Notes: generated from the sequence alone by a model not told the origin. DNA of 64,000 nucleotides from Antedon mediterranea (GCF_964355755.1 NC_092670.1:33961795-34025794), one strand, 5' to 3'. Positions 24,984-37,112 are shown, counted from the first letter of the stretch. A program made the numbers and translations.

Positions 24984-25354
24984 GACAACAGCAGATCTTC
25001 AAGCATGAGGTGTACAAGGTCATTTACATAACAATATGCACAGTCAGATTGAAAGTACAGGGCTAGCTTCCCACTGATGCTAGTAGACCATTGTTCTTGG
25101 GCAGTGATGAGTTTGAATTAAAACAATAAAGGCACAAGCAGGGCCTAGCTGAACTTCAGGAAACAACAAGAAAAACAACTGCGATTTACTCCAAGATACG
25201 ATTATTTCCACATAAGAAATTTGTGAATATATGGTGCTCAATTTGCTATTCCAGCATCCAGTAAAACTTATTTGATGAAAAAAACCATCTGGAAACAGAT
25301 ACGAAGTTGTTATGCACAGAGCAATATAGAGCCGCCACATGGGCGCTGCAACAC

Positions 25355-28068
25355 TCCTCTCAGGTCAGTTTTGAGTGTTCCATTTTCTATGGTCACTATA
25401 GTGTCCAAAAAATCAACGCTACTAGTGGATTTGGTAGCTGTAAATTTGATAGCTGGGTGGGCTGAATTAATATTGAGAAGAAAAGATTCCAAATTATCTT
25501 CACCATGGGTCCAGATCATGAAGATGTCGTCAATGTATCTAAACCAAACAAGTGGTTTATTTGGTTGGAGGGACAGAAAATTGGCCTCAAATTGTCCCAT
25601 AAATAAATTTGCAAAAGATGGCGCCATTTTTGTGCCCATCGCTGTGCCGTGAATTTGAAGGTAATGGTCATTTCCAAAAATAAAATTGTTGTTGGTTAAG
25701 ATCAACATGACCAGTTCTCGTAAATGAGCTTTAGTAGGCGTTTTGCCTGGAATTTGTATGTAATTTAAAATACATGCGTCGGCTCCTTCTTCGTGAGGGA
25801 TATTAGTAATACAATGATGAAACATCTAAGGTAGCCAGAACAGAATTATTAGGTAAATTTTGAATTTGGTTAATTTTGCGGATAAAGTCCGTGGAGTCCT
25901 GAATGTATGAAGGGAGATCAGTCACATATGGTCTTAGTAAATCATCCACATCTATATATAAATTTACGTAAAGGCAAAATTCGGTAAATCGCGCGTTATT
26001 TCTAGAATGTTTACTCGATGGTATGTAAAGTTGGTTCGTACTTTCGGTACTGATTTTAACCACCTGATGTAACCCTGTTTACTAATTAAATTGAATTCGA
26101 TAATTAGTTATTGACGATTAAAACGAATTTAGGTTCAACGATTTGCCCCAAATAGGGGTGTTTTCCGATCGTGGTATACACTGTCTAATGGATGTCCAAT
26201 TTGAAAAATACCCGCACACAATAATACGAGGACACTTCGCATTTTCCTATCTCCTCCTACGATAATTCTTTGTAATAGCTGAAAACCGGTTGAACAGTTC
26301 GAGTACAGAATCATAATGTTGAAGACAGGCCGATTTCATTTTAAAAATGCTATTTTGATAGATTTAATATACGTTTTTACAAATGTAATGATTTGCGATG
26401 AATGGAACATTCCAATCTCTGTTCCACAAGTGTCTATTCCCTCAGGCGTCGTAAAGGCAAGTACTGTATACTCATAACAGAAATTTGATCCATTTTTTTT
26501 TCAATCTGTGCTGCAGAGGTTGGATATACATTTTTTTTAAAACAGATAATGAGCTAGCGTTTTCAGTCGCAGTATATTTATGTACAAATATTTATTATTG
26601 CAGTTAAACCACCCACATCATCACCCTTCCCTCACTGGCATGAGTAGCGTTGTAAATCCAGTAGAGGATAGGCCTACAGTGCATCACATGCCCTAAACGC
26701 AGAACAACTTTGGTGGGTAGGGTAGGAACCAACTTAAGTATGAATTGGCTCTAAGAAACAATTGAAAACCATTAGGCCTACTAATTAAGTTGAGTTAGAT
26801 AATTTAATATATATTGACGATTAAATCGAATTTATGATTTGCCCCGAATAGAGGTGGTTTTCCCAAATTGTTTTACATTATATAAACATATACACGTCGT
26901 CGTAGTGATGTATCGTTACATGTACTGTACTTTTCAATCGACTAGGACGGTGATAGTTTCAACAAGTATTACATCGCAATGTTTTACTGTGTTTAGTGGT
27001 ATATTAGTTGTAAAACATGAAAACAATTAATATTTCGTTACTAAATGGATAAAGAATATATTTAAAAATTGTTCCTCTTACACCCATCCTCTTCCCCATC
27101 CCTCAACCCTAATGTTACATATAAAACACAAATTAAGTTTGTTTAAATTTGACTAAACAATTGGTCTCATTTTGTGACAAGTTTCTTTTTCGGAAGTAAT
27201 TCCCAGGGTGCTAATTTTAGTTGAGTACATAAATCACAGTGTCTATTTATTCGTTTCTGTAAACAACATGTATTATTGTTCTGCGGTACGTATATTTGAA
27301 ATCGCCAGTTTTTTAACGCTGAAATTATTATGTATTCGAGAACCATCTGTGGGCACGACCTAGATGGTACGCGAGCGAAGCGAGCGTACCATCTAGTATT
27401 CAGAAATTTTCTCTGTAGCAGTGCCATTGCCCGAAATAATGGGTCTACCAGGATTGCCTGCTTTGTGGATTTTAGGTAGGAAATAAAATCTGCCTGGAAC
27501 TGGATTGACCTGTGCCAAATGAGGTCCAATCTTAGGATCGATGGAGTGTTTTTTTACCATCACAGAAACATATTTGGCCACCTTATCCGCAATTTCCGGG
27601 GTGGGATCCGTTGTAAGTTTACGATAATGAAGAGGATTGTTTAGCTGTCTTAAGGACTCCTCTTCATAAAATTTGATGTCCATGGCAACAGTGGCAGAAC
27701 CTTTATCAGCTGGTTTAATGATAATATCATTACGCTGATGCAATTTGGCAATGGCCTGCCTCTCTTGTTTTGAGAGATTGTCACGTTTATCTGGACTCGG
27801 AACGTAGTTTTGTACATCCTCCTCAATAGCCTGAAAAAAATGTTTCTAAAGCTGGACAACGATTTTTAGGTGGATTCCAGGAACTTTTTGGTTTAAATTT
27901 GTTAGCGTTGCCTTCGTTTTGCGTGGTGCTGCTGTCTGAATCAGCAAAATGTTCACCTAATCGTAATCTTCTGGAGAAAGACTCCATATCCAAAGATAGT
28001 TGTTGTGCGCCGACCTCGGGAAAGAAGTTTTTTCTCTCCTTCGGAAAGTCGGCAATTAATTTCAACAA
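25355..28068 (-). mobile_element. Penelope-like reverse transcriptase, interrupted by a Helitron-like element
   Basis: Read on the - strand, the upstream half (27393-28068) has RLRLGEHFADSD, then DIIIKPADKGSATVAMD, RFYFLPKIHKAGNPGRPI and finishes at ATEKISEY. The downstream half (25310-25950) resumes with VDDLLRPYVTDLPSYIQD, LATLDVSSLY, IPHEEGADACI, HGTAMGTKMAPSFANL, the catalytic WFRYIDDIF and VDFLDTIV. These motifs and their order identify a Penelope-type RT. Frameshifts lie near 27833 and 25811. The C-terminal endonuclease is absent and the frame decays after LKTDL at about 25355. The interruption at 25951-27396 falls between two codons (Y and V), and the frame continues cleanly across it. 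Confidence 0.88.
25951..27396 (+). mobile_element. Helitron-like family A, complete copy 3
   Basis: It starts TCTATATATAAATTTACG and ends in a 12-bp stem, CTAGATGGTACG (27360-27371) and CGTACCATCTAG (27385-27396), with loop CGAGCGAAGCGAG. The final CTAG is followed by host T and the start is preceded by host A. Those are the classical Helitron features: 5' TC, 3' hairpin with CTRR, insertion between A and T, no target duplication. The length is 1446 bp. Part of the left end is repeated inside near 26790-26860. No Rep/helicase frame is present, so it is non-autonomous. Confidence 0.85.
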
Positions 28069-28267
28069 CTGAATCAGAGGTGTTGCTCCGATTCTTGTTA
28101 TAAGTCCGAACGAACGAATATATATATATATATCATTGTTTTTAAAGAATCTGAGAAAAGTTTATATGATTCATTCGCATTTTCAATGCTAGTTACATAT
28201 TGCCAATCATAGCCCTGTAATTCAAGTCTAAATTGCCGTTTTTATTGATCAGTATAGCTTCTTTTTA

Positions 28268-29363
28268 TTATAAATTTTTCTGATCGTGGTAATGAATAAT
28301 TTTCTGAATCATCCATGCAGAAAACTGCAAAGTGGTCAAATATGTCGTTAACTAGTATCCCTGTGTTAATATCTTGGAATTCCTGATAAATTGTATAAAT
28401 ATTGTCAATTACTGTTGCGGTATCTTTTGTGATTCGAGTGGGTTTATTTACTAGTGGAATGAAAGATTCTGTTAGCATGTTGTCTAAGTGAGTTTGAACA
28501 TTATTGTCACAGTTACATTTTTGTAGATCTAGGTTAAAGTCACCCATAAGGTATGCCTTTTTATTTTCATTGTTTATCATGTGCATTAATTCACTAAGTT
28601 GATTATTAAATGTTGGACTTTGGGGGGGGGGGGGACCTGTAGATTATTCCACATATAATTGATTTATCATTATTCTTTAATTCAATAATAATTCACTCTC
28701 CCTCGTTTATCATAGCAGACAAGTCATTTCTTATTTGATATGATATATTTGAGTGAATGTATAATGCTACACACCCCCCTGTCTGGGTTTCTCTGTTTTA
28801 AAGATAGGTGTATAGTTTGGAAGTGTATATAAACCAAGGTGATGTTTGCTTGAAAGCCAAGTCCTATTACATTAAATTCAAAATCAAGAGAGGATACATA
28901 ATGTTTTAATTCTTCAAATTTGTATACTTCTGCAATTTAATGCAAACATAGAAAAACTATTAGTTAACGTTTGACTGAACGTGGATTTAAATGTATCAAG
29001 AAGAGCTATAATAGACTCAAAATTGGCATTATTTTGACAATATTTTATAACTTTTTCAACAAAAATGCGCGCAAACGGTCTAAATCAACGTGTTCGTATG
29101 ACGTCATTTTAATTTGAAATGATGTCAATCTTTTTAAAATGACTGGGAAGGCTGTAAAATCATAATTCAAGAGAAAACACATGATTTTCATGCTCTGTGC
29201 GCACCTTACGCGTAAAATAGAAAGGCTTGAAAAATATAATTCAAGAGAAAAAAACATGATTTTGTACTCCGCGTAATTTTTTTCGCGCGCGCGGGAATTT
29301 TTAACATGCTTAAAATGTCATCAGTGGGAAAGCCACTCGTCAAATCGAACAAATTTTCATCTA
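28268..29363 (+). repeat. Composite repeat block, copy 2
   Basis: Direct copy of 21862-22969. It includes the same - strand endonuclease fragment at 28242-28586 with GDFNLDLQKC, here FDHF instead of SDHF at the last motif. It shares the poly-G run and the right-hand part with GCGCGCGCGGGAA. Confidence 0.9.
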
Positions 29364-31604
29364 AGAGAGGGCGCTCTATTTTTTCAAATTTGTAAAAAAT
29401 ACAGAAATTTGTAGGGTTCAGGAGAAAGGATATCATGTAAAATTACTATTAAAAATAAAAAAACTTGAAAATGGAATATATTTTCAAAGGATTAAATTAT
29501 ATGGTAACAATTTTTTAAAGAATTTTCATCCATACAAAAATCTGAAATTTAAGGGACAATTCGTGAATTAGTGCCTTAAAAACCCACTTAATTAAAATAT
29601 TTATCAAAAATGAACCACCTCGAATTTAAAATCCCTGTTGAACAAATTTATAAACTACATTTTAAAATATTGGGATTAAAAATCGAGTAGTTGGGACGCA
29701 AATCCGACTATTCAAACTAAAGTACGTTCATATTGCATCGCGCCGCCTAGTGGGTCCTAGGCCAGGTTGTTTACCTTTTCCGCGGTACCACCATGACATG
29801 TGTTGTATCGCGCGCCAGAACACGAAGCTAACTAGGCCTAGGTGCGCCGGTGCGTCTACACCGAAGCTTTCAGAAGCAGATCAATCAGTGAAATAAGAAA
29901 GAAAGAAACTCAATATTTATACTGATCAAGGCATGTAGCCAATATTTCGCTATTTATTAAATTGATCAGGTAAATACGTTAGGCCCTGGAAGTAAAACCT
30001 CCATGATATAGCTAGGCCTAGGCCCCCACACGTCACACAGAAGGGAAATCCACACAAAACACTAACTAACATTAACATTAATTGCTGTTGTAGGTTTTGC
30101 TTCACATTCACTGCTGATCATACTTCCACTGATTCATGTAAACCTAAAAATTATCAAATAACTTGCTCAGCTTGTTTTAAAGTGTGATCTATCAATTCAT
30201 ATAATCAGAGTCCACAAATAAGCACTTCATTTTTAACTTTATATTCCAAAATCATGATATAAGCATTTCATTTATAACTGTATATTCCAAGATCATGATA
30301 CTGTGTAATTAAAGCACAATATTTTTATGAACGTATTATTTGATTCATTCAAGTGTTGCCACATAGTTCTGCTTTTTGAATCCGTGACCATGCATACACT
30401 TTTTCTTTTCCTAAGCAGCCTTCATATCACACAGCTCATTAAAATGGTGAAGATGAATAGTACACAGAGTATGATCTACAATGCATAAATGTCATAATGA
30501 ATTGTTGCTTTTAAAATTTTACTGATGCAAATTTATAACTTGGCTTCAGGCATTCTTGAAATTTCGTACAATAGCAAATCCTGAAGATCATTTTATTTAG
30601 AAAATGCTAACCATACTATAACCATATTGCAGCAATGTAGACCTTGTAAATGTGAGAATGAATGGCCACAAATTAAAAAATGTATAATTTATGTTCATTC
30701 ATAGCACAATTTTTGAATGGGAAAAAGAGAAGCCGGCTGTTTAAAATGTATAAATATAATCTCTAAATAGTTTATCACAAATATTTGTACACAGAATAAA
30801 AACAATACATTTTTAATGTTTTAACTTTATAACACAACTTTTTTTTGCATCAACATACAACATTAATTATTCAACTATTATTATAAATGTAGAACTTTTA
30901 TAAATGTTATTTGCTAATTCCATCCAATATTTAAAAATTGCATACAGTAAACTTTCTTATTTTTGTTTAAACTTGTGATACACAAAATACATTTAGATGG
31001 TATTATTTATAGAGCTTATCTCAATTGTAAATATGAGTCATAAAAACAAAAATCACATTGGTCAATAAAAAAATATTACATTCATAAAAAAAAATCTTCT
31101 TATTCAAAAGAGTTTTTCCAGTTATTTTAATTTACATAGCATTTTAACATGTAATAACTCAACAGTTGAATCTTTAAACAAATACAGTGATATAATAAGA
31201 AATAATGAATGTTTATGAGTTGGATTGTGAGAATAATCATGAATTGAAAAATTGACTGCTCTATTTTTAAGAAGGCAGGGCCGAGATAAAATGAGCAGGC
31301 AATTTTTCATCAAATACAAAGCATTCATGATTTGCATTATAACCAGATTGCAATAATACAATTGTGCATGTTATTGTTATAATACAACATGACCTGTAAG
31401 GATAACCACTGTTTTGTAGTATCTTGCACCATGTAGATATCCAAATCTATAAAAATAAAATTAAATCGATATTATTATTAATTTAAAAGAGAACAAATGA
31501 AGACAGTCTATACATTGTGAGAACAGTTAAAGATTCAGATTGTTGTTTCAGAACCACCAGTTGTATACAAATCTATTATTTCGATAGCAAATTAGCAACA
31601 AGCA
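29364..31604. other. Non-coding DNA with a GC-rich patch
   Basis: No supported coding frame. About 29695-29880 is distinctly richer in G, C and CpG than its surroundings (for example CATCGCGCCGCC and TATCGCGCGCC) and has several CCTAGG words. It could be a promoter or an old element, but nothing adjacent reads as an exon. 30100-31500 is plain AT-rich DNA. Confidence 0.4.
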
Positions 31605-31822
31605 ATCAATTGGTATATCCCACTCAAATCGCGCGTAAGTCACGTTGCGCAACTCTGACGTCATTCAAAATATGGAGGTGCACAACTTCAGGTAAATGTC
31701 CATATAATGACAAAGTTATACAAAAGATATATTCACAAGCAATAGGGGATATGCTGCTCACAAAAATCCGGGAAAGAAAGAAGAACAACGATGATGAAAA
31801 AAAAGATATTTACAATCACATG

Positions 31823-31858
31823 GGTTATCCTGCAACTAAGTTGCGGATAACCAACTAG
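31823..31858 (+). repeat. Hairpin followed by AACTAG (possible Helitron-type 3' end)
   Basis: GGTTATCC...GGATAACC forms a stem closed by a short loop, then AA and CTAG|AT. The same structure, with a perfect 15-bp stem, is at 33318-33356. A second hairpin, GAACTCGTCA/TGACGAGTTC, follows at 31863-31885. The hairpin plus CTAG fits a Helitron terminus, but no matching 5' end was found. Confidence 0.5.
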
Positions 31859-33317
31859 ATATGAACTCGTCACTTTGACGAGTTCGGGTTATCTGCGCAT
31901 ACGCAACATGCACATACTTTAAGCTACATGAACCTCGACAATTATTATGCCATCCTATGACATGAAATAAATATGTTTACAGTGCTGAATTTTACCTATT
32001 TTGTAGCATACATCATATTACAGTATTTACAGAATACACTGTATATGATATATACAGTGTAGCATAGACGGAATTACGAGACCCGTCTTTTAAATCCAAT
32101 TATTAACACGATGACATCATCAAATTGACATAAAAGATAACTATTTTAGAAGATAATTATCTAAGTAATAACATTAATACAAATTTGAAGAATTTTGGAC
32201 ATGTAAAAGTGACATGCGCTCTCGTTTAAACGCAATGAACTTTTACGCAAGAAATGAAAATATGACTTTTTGAATTCAACTGGCCATATGATAACGTCAT
32301 GACATCAGATAGACAAAATGTGTATATGAATTTGTATCTACAATCCAATAGCTTCCAGAAAACGTTTTAATCATGATTATCACTTTTTATTCTGACGAGC
32401 TATAACAGATTGAAATTTACTGTAGAGATGAAAATTAGGTGACCCACGTTATTTACATTTTTAGACATGATGACGTCATAAAAAAGAAAATATTTTTAAC
32501 TCATGCGAAAGATAGTTGATTGACCTAGACAGTATTAAAATATGTGAGGAAATGGAATACGTATAAGCGAGATGCGCTCTATTTAATGTAATGAGCAATA
32601 AAGAAACAGTCAAAAATCCAATATTTTACATTCGTGTGGCCATACGATGACGTCATAACATCTGAGGGGTATAGATTCTGCATGAATTCATATCTACAAC
32701 ATATCTGCTTCTATATTAAGTTAAAAAAATTGGGGGTCACCTTCGATCCTGAAGAGCTATAATAGATTCAAAATAGGCATAATTTTGACAATATTTTGTA
32801 ACTTTTTCAACTAAAACGCGCGCAAATGGTATAAATCAACGTGTTCGTATGACGTCATTTATTTTGAAATGATGTCAATCTTTTTTAAAATGACTAGGAA
32901 AGGCTTGAAATCATAATTCAAGAGAAAAAACATGATTTTCATGCTCCGTGCGCACCATACGCGTAGATTTTTTTGCGCGTGCGGGAATTTTTGACATGCT
33001 TAAAATGTCATGATCAGCGTAGAAAATTGATTAGAAATTAATTTTGCGCATTTTGAAATGAGTTAAATATTCACCAAGTGTCAATAATAAATGACTTTTG
33101 GTTTTTAATCTATGATCAATAATTGAAATTCATAAAATCGCGCGTAACTTACGCTGCGCGACTCTAACGTCATATAACGAAGTTTCCTGCACATCTACAG
33201 CTACAGGTCAATCTTATGACAAAGTTATGTCTACAAACATTTGAGATATAGCTGCAACAAAAATCCGGGAAAGAAAGAAGAATAAAGATGAAGAAAAAGA
33301 AACGTGACAATAACAAG

Positions 33318-33356
33318 GGTTATCCGCAACTTACTAAGTTGCGGATAACCAACTAG
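33318..33356 (+). repeat. Hairpin followed by AACTAG, second copy
   Basis: GGTTATCCGCAACTT pairs with AAGTTGCGGATAACC over 15 bp, then AA and CTAG|AT. It lies in unit 2 of the 1.5-kb tandem repeat, in the same position as in unit 1, and again has the GAACTCGTCA hairpin beside it. Confidence 0.55.
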
Positions 33357-34094
33357 ATTTGAACTCGTCACTTTGACGAGTTCGGATTATCCGCACAAAC
33401 GCAACATGCACATACTTTAAACTATATGAACTTCGACAATTATTATGCCATCCTATGACATGAATTAAGAATGTTTACAGTGCTGAATTGTACCTATTTT
33501 GTAGCATACAGCATATTACAGTGTTTACATAATACACTGTATGTTATACAGTGTAGCATAGACAAAATTACGAGACCCATCTTTTAAATCCAATTATTAA
33601 CACGATGACGTCATCAAATCGGCATATAAAAATAACAATTTTAGAAGATAATTATCTAAATAATTACATTAATACAAATTTGAAGAATTTTGGTCACGTG
33701 AAAGTGAGATGCGCTCTCGTTTAAACGCAATGAACTTTTACGCAAGAGATGAAAATATGACTTTTTTAATTTAACTGGCCATATGATGACATCACAACAT
33801 CTGATTGGCAAAATGTTTACATGAATTCGTATCTACAATCCAATAGCTTCCAGAAAACGTTTTAATCATGATTATCAATTTTTCTTCTGACGAGCTATAA
33901 CAGATTGAAATTTTCTGTAAAAATGAAGTGACCCACGTTATTTACATATTTAGATATGATGACGTCATAAAAATTAAAATATTTTTAACTCGTTTGAAAG
34001 ATAGTTGATTGACGTAGACAATACTAAAATCTCGGGGGAAATGGAATACGTATAAGCAAGATGCGCTCTGTTGAATGTGATGAGCAATAACGAA

Positions 34095-34160
34095 AGAGAA
34101 TTGAATTTCCTTGTTGAGGATCAATAAAAGTTATCTTATCTTATCTTATCTTATCTTATC
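34095..34160 (+). mobile_element. LINE 3' tail insertion with (TTATC)n
   Basis: It is present in unit 2 of the 1.5-kb tandem repeat and absent at the same place in unit 1. It reads GAATTTCCTTGTTGAGGATC, then AATAAAAG and five TTATC repeats, a typical 3' end of a severely truncated non-LTR element. Confidence 0.7.
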
Positions 34161-34232
34161 ATATATTTTACATTCGTGTGGCCATACGATGACGTCATAA
34201 CATCCGAGAGGTAAAAATTTTGTATGAATTCA

Positions 34233-35560
34233 TCTATATATAAATTTACGTAAGGGCAAAATTCGGTAAATCGCACCTTACTTCTAGAATTTTTACTCGA
34301 TGGTATATAAAGTTGGTTCGTACTTTCGGTACTGATTTTAACCACCTGATGTAACCCTTTTACTAATTAAATTAAGTTAGACAATTTCAATATTTAAGGC
34401 TGCTTTAACAAAACACTATATTTCATGTTATGTATAGTTTATTTGTATTTTTCTTGGATATGGTTTTATCTTAACTGTTTGTATTGTATGGAGTGAGTGC
34501 AGAATCTGTTTGGGCTTTAGCCTATTCTCATTCCTGGTTATTTTTTACATTGATGACCGAATAAATATTATTATTATTATTATTATTAGTTATTGACGAT
34601 TAAAACGAATTTAGGTTCAACGATTTGCCCCAAATAGGGGTGTTTTTCGATCGTGGTATACACTGTCTAATGGATGTCCATCTTGAAAATTACCCGCCAC
34701 AAAAAATGCGAGGAGGCTTCGCATTTTCCTATCTCCTCCTACGATAATTATTTTTAATAGCTGAAAACTGGTTGAACAGCTAGAGTACAGCATCATAATG
34801 TTGAAGACAGGCCGATTTTCTTTAAAAAATACTATTTTGATAGATTTAATATACGATTATACAAATGTATTGATTTGCAATGAATGGAACATCCCAATCT
34901 CTCAGTCTGCCAGAGTTTGGTTTAACACAAGTAGGTAAATGTATGAGCCCTTGGTTTAACACATACGGTAGGTAAATATATGGGCCCTTTGAGAATAAAC
35001 TTGCAATACTTTGACAATACTGTAAATACCTATTAACTATTTTTGATCCTCATTTGAATCGAACATTTCTTACTGTGAATGTTCGTACTGTTAGATGTAA
35101 TATAAAAATATATACAAATAAACTTTATTACTGAGATTGTGGTTAGGCTCTACTGTTAGATATATAAACACATTATTATATACAAATAAACTTTATACTG
35201 ACAGTTCCTTCTCAACGTTTGTATTAATTAATAATTACCAATAATATAAACGTCGTAGTGGTGTATAGTGACATGTACTTTAATATTTCAATCGATTATG
35301 ACAGTGACAGTTTTAACAAAGTATTAAATCGCAAATGTTTTACTGTATTTAGAGGTATATTATTTATAGGCCTATAAAACATGAACAAAATATTTCGTTA
35401 CTGAGTGGATAAAGAATATATTTAAAAATTGTTCCTCTTTTTACCTATCCGCTTTCCCATCTCTCAACCCTAATGTTACATACAAAACACAAATTGAGTT
35501 TTTTTAAATGAGTCCAAATCAAAAATTTGGACTCATTTTGTGATAAGTTTCTCCTTCGGA
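34233..35560 (+). mobile_element. Helitron-like family A, copy 4
   Basis: It starts TCTATATATAAATTTACG after an A. Unit 1 of the tandem repeat has GAATTCA directly followed by TATCTACAAC, so this insertion also lies at A|T. It carries a LINE tail insertion at 34387-34588. The interior keeps AACGTCGTAGTGGTGTATAG and AAAGAATATATTTAAAAATT. The family homology ends near 35560 without a CTAG hairpin, so the 3' end is lost. Confidence 0.75.
34387..34588 (+). mobile_element. Truncated LINE 3' end with (ATT)n tail
   Basis: It interrupts the Helitron-like copy between AGTTAGACAATT and AGTTATTGACG, which are adjacent in the other copies. It ends TTGATGACCGAATAAA followed by ATT repeats. No coding part remains. 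Confidence 0.7.
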
Positions 35561-35569
35561 AGTTAAGAC

Positions 35570-36210
35570 CGATTTAAAGTGTCTGCGACCATTAGTTACC
35601 TAAATTAACCCTAGATTGGGTCAAAGGTCAATAATGGTATTTCTGGTTAGTTTTGTAAAATAAGTTCTATTAAGGTAAATATAAACATGTACATGCTGAA
35701 TAAATTGAGACCAGTTTGAGGTATCTGTGACCAGTAGTTACTGAGATATTGATAAGGTCAGGTCAAGGGTCAATTGGTCATAAAACGGTATTTCCGGTCA
35801 TTTTTTGGAAAAAATATTTCATTAGAGTAAATATAAATATCTATATTATGAACATTTAGAGACCAAACATAAGCCTCTACCTTCATTAGTTACCGATATA
35901 TAAGAAAATTTGGTGTTATAGGCGGCCATTTTGAAAAATGAGAATGGGCTCAAAATGTTAAGAAAATAAATCTAATATTTAGTCTAATAGAAACTTTTTT
36001 CCAAAAATTACCATAAATTAAGCTTTTTTGACCCTTGACCTCTAATGTTTGAATATGTCGATATCTCGGTAACTATTTGTCCTAAAAAGTTCAGTTTGGT
36101 GTTCAGAATATACACATTTATACTTGCTCTAACAAAATATTTTGTCAGAATTCAATTGAAAATGTCAATTTGAGCTATGACACATTGTTTTGCATATATT
36201 TAGCAATTAA
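35570..36210. repeat. GGTCAAAGGTCA-type degenerate tandem monomers
   Basis: Four or so monomers of roughly 150 bp each carry a GGTCAAAGGTCAAT word, CGGTATTTCCGGTCATTTTT, then TAAATATAAATAT. Related monomers lie at 39940-40560, 7440-7700 and 59395-59640. Later monomers are inverted (GACCCTTGACCTCTAATG). No coding role is apparent. Confidence 0.65.
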
Positions 36211-36288
36211 TAATCTATAAAAAAAAAAGAGGGGAGGGGGTTGGGGTGGATGGAGAGACATTATTTGACATGTTACACAAATGTTAAA

Positions 36289-36404
36289 CTCTGTCTACAC
36301 TATAAAAAATGTGATGTGCCCATATATGGACACGATGACATGATATCACTACCATATTTGGACACATCACACCTTTTTTGTTAAACTAGTTTATAGTGTA
36401 GACA
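36289..36404. repeat. Short palindromic MITE, copy 2
   Basis: The ends CTCTGTCTACACTATAAA and TTTATAGTGTAGACA are inverted. The middle matches copy 1 (GATATCACTACCATATTTGG). It is 116 bp, shorter than copy 1. Confidence 0.8.
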
Positions 36405-37112
36405 AATATGTAAAAAAATATGTGTTTCTCCATCACCCCAACCACCTCCCCTTCTCTCGCGTTTCCAATGCTACTGCATGCATCTATACACATCAAAATA
36501 GCTGGAATTGTACTGGAAAGTTTTTAGCTACATTTGAAAATAAGTCCCAGAGGATGGGTGTATTGTAATGTTATCAGAATTATGGCAATTGTTTGTAATG
36601 GGAAAGTTTCAAAACTACATTTTGAAATATTTGCTAATAATATCACATGCTATTATAGATATACTTATTTCCCCTGACAAAGTAATTTTGACAAATATTT
36701 CATATGCAATTTTAATGTCACACATAATAGTTATTCACTATTTCACCAAAAATTGGATTGAAAAAAAATTATATAGGCCTAGTGCATACCCAAAAAAACT
36801 GTAATTCAAAGCAAAAAATAGGCTGGAAGTCAATGTGGTTTGGTTAAATTAACTGTTTATTTTATCTTTAAAGTGATATTTACTCTATTTTTTAGATTAG
36901 CCCTTTGATTAAACACCTCTTCAAATGCAGTGAAGATCTTAAGTGTCGCCTTGTCTTACTAATCTTCCTTAACTACTCTTTTAACGATCGTAATCAATAT
37001 TTGTTGAGGTATAATTATTCCCTCTAATAATGGTAATGCCTGTTTTATTGAGTCAAATGCTTTCCGATAATCTCTAATTCAAAGATTTGGTGATATTCAT
37101 TTCTTTTTTATT
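36405..37112. other. AT-rich non-coding DNA
   Basis: No gene supported. An open frame at 36568-36804 is hydrophobic and AT-driven without domain signs. Confidence 0.5.

Larger units (their letters stand above)
31605..34232 (+). repeat. Tandem repeat with ~1.5-kb unit (family D)
   Basis: Unit 1 runs from about 31605 to 33115 and unit 2 from about 33120 to 34232. The shared hairpins at 31823 and 33318 give a period of 1495 bp. Each unit itself contains two related halves, both carrying ATGCGCTCT and a GATGACGTCAT-like word. The palindrome TGACGTCA occurs at 31656, 32471, 32648, 32850, 33606, 33960 and 34190. Unit 2 is cut by the Helitron-like copy at 34233. A third, partial relative is the right part of the blocks at 22600-22969 and 29000-29363. 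Confidence 0.85.

Noticed and set aside
25803-26063. An 86-codon minus-strand frame that looks like one protein
   Set aside because: The first part is the Helitron-like 5' end read backwards and only the second part is Penelope RT; the same first part recurs at 34151-34345 without RT.
27167-27529. A 120-codon minus-strand frame
   Set aside because: It spans the junction between the Penelope RT and the Helitron-like insertion and is a chimera of the two.
31122-31361. 79-codon minus-strand frame
   Set aside because: AT-rich, no domain, no splice-like borders and no second copy.
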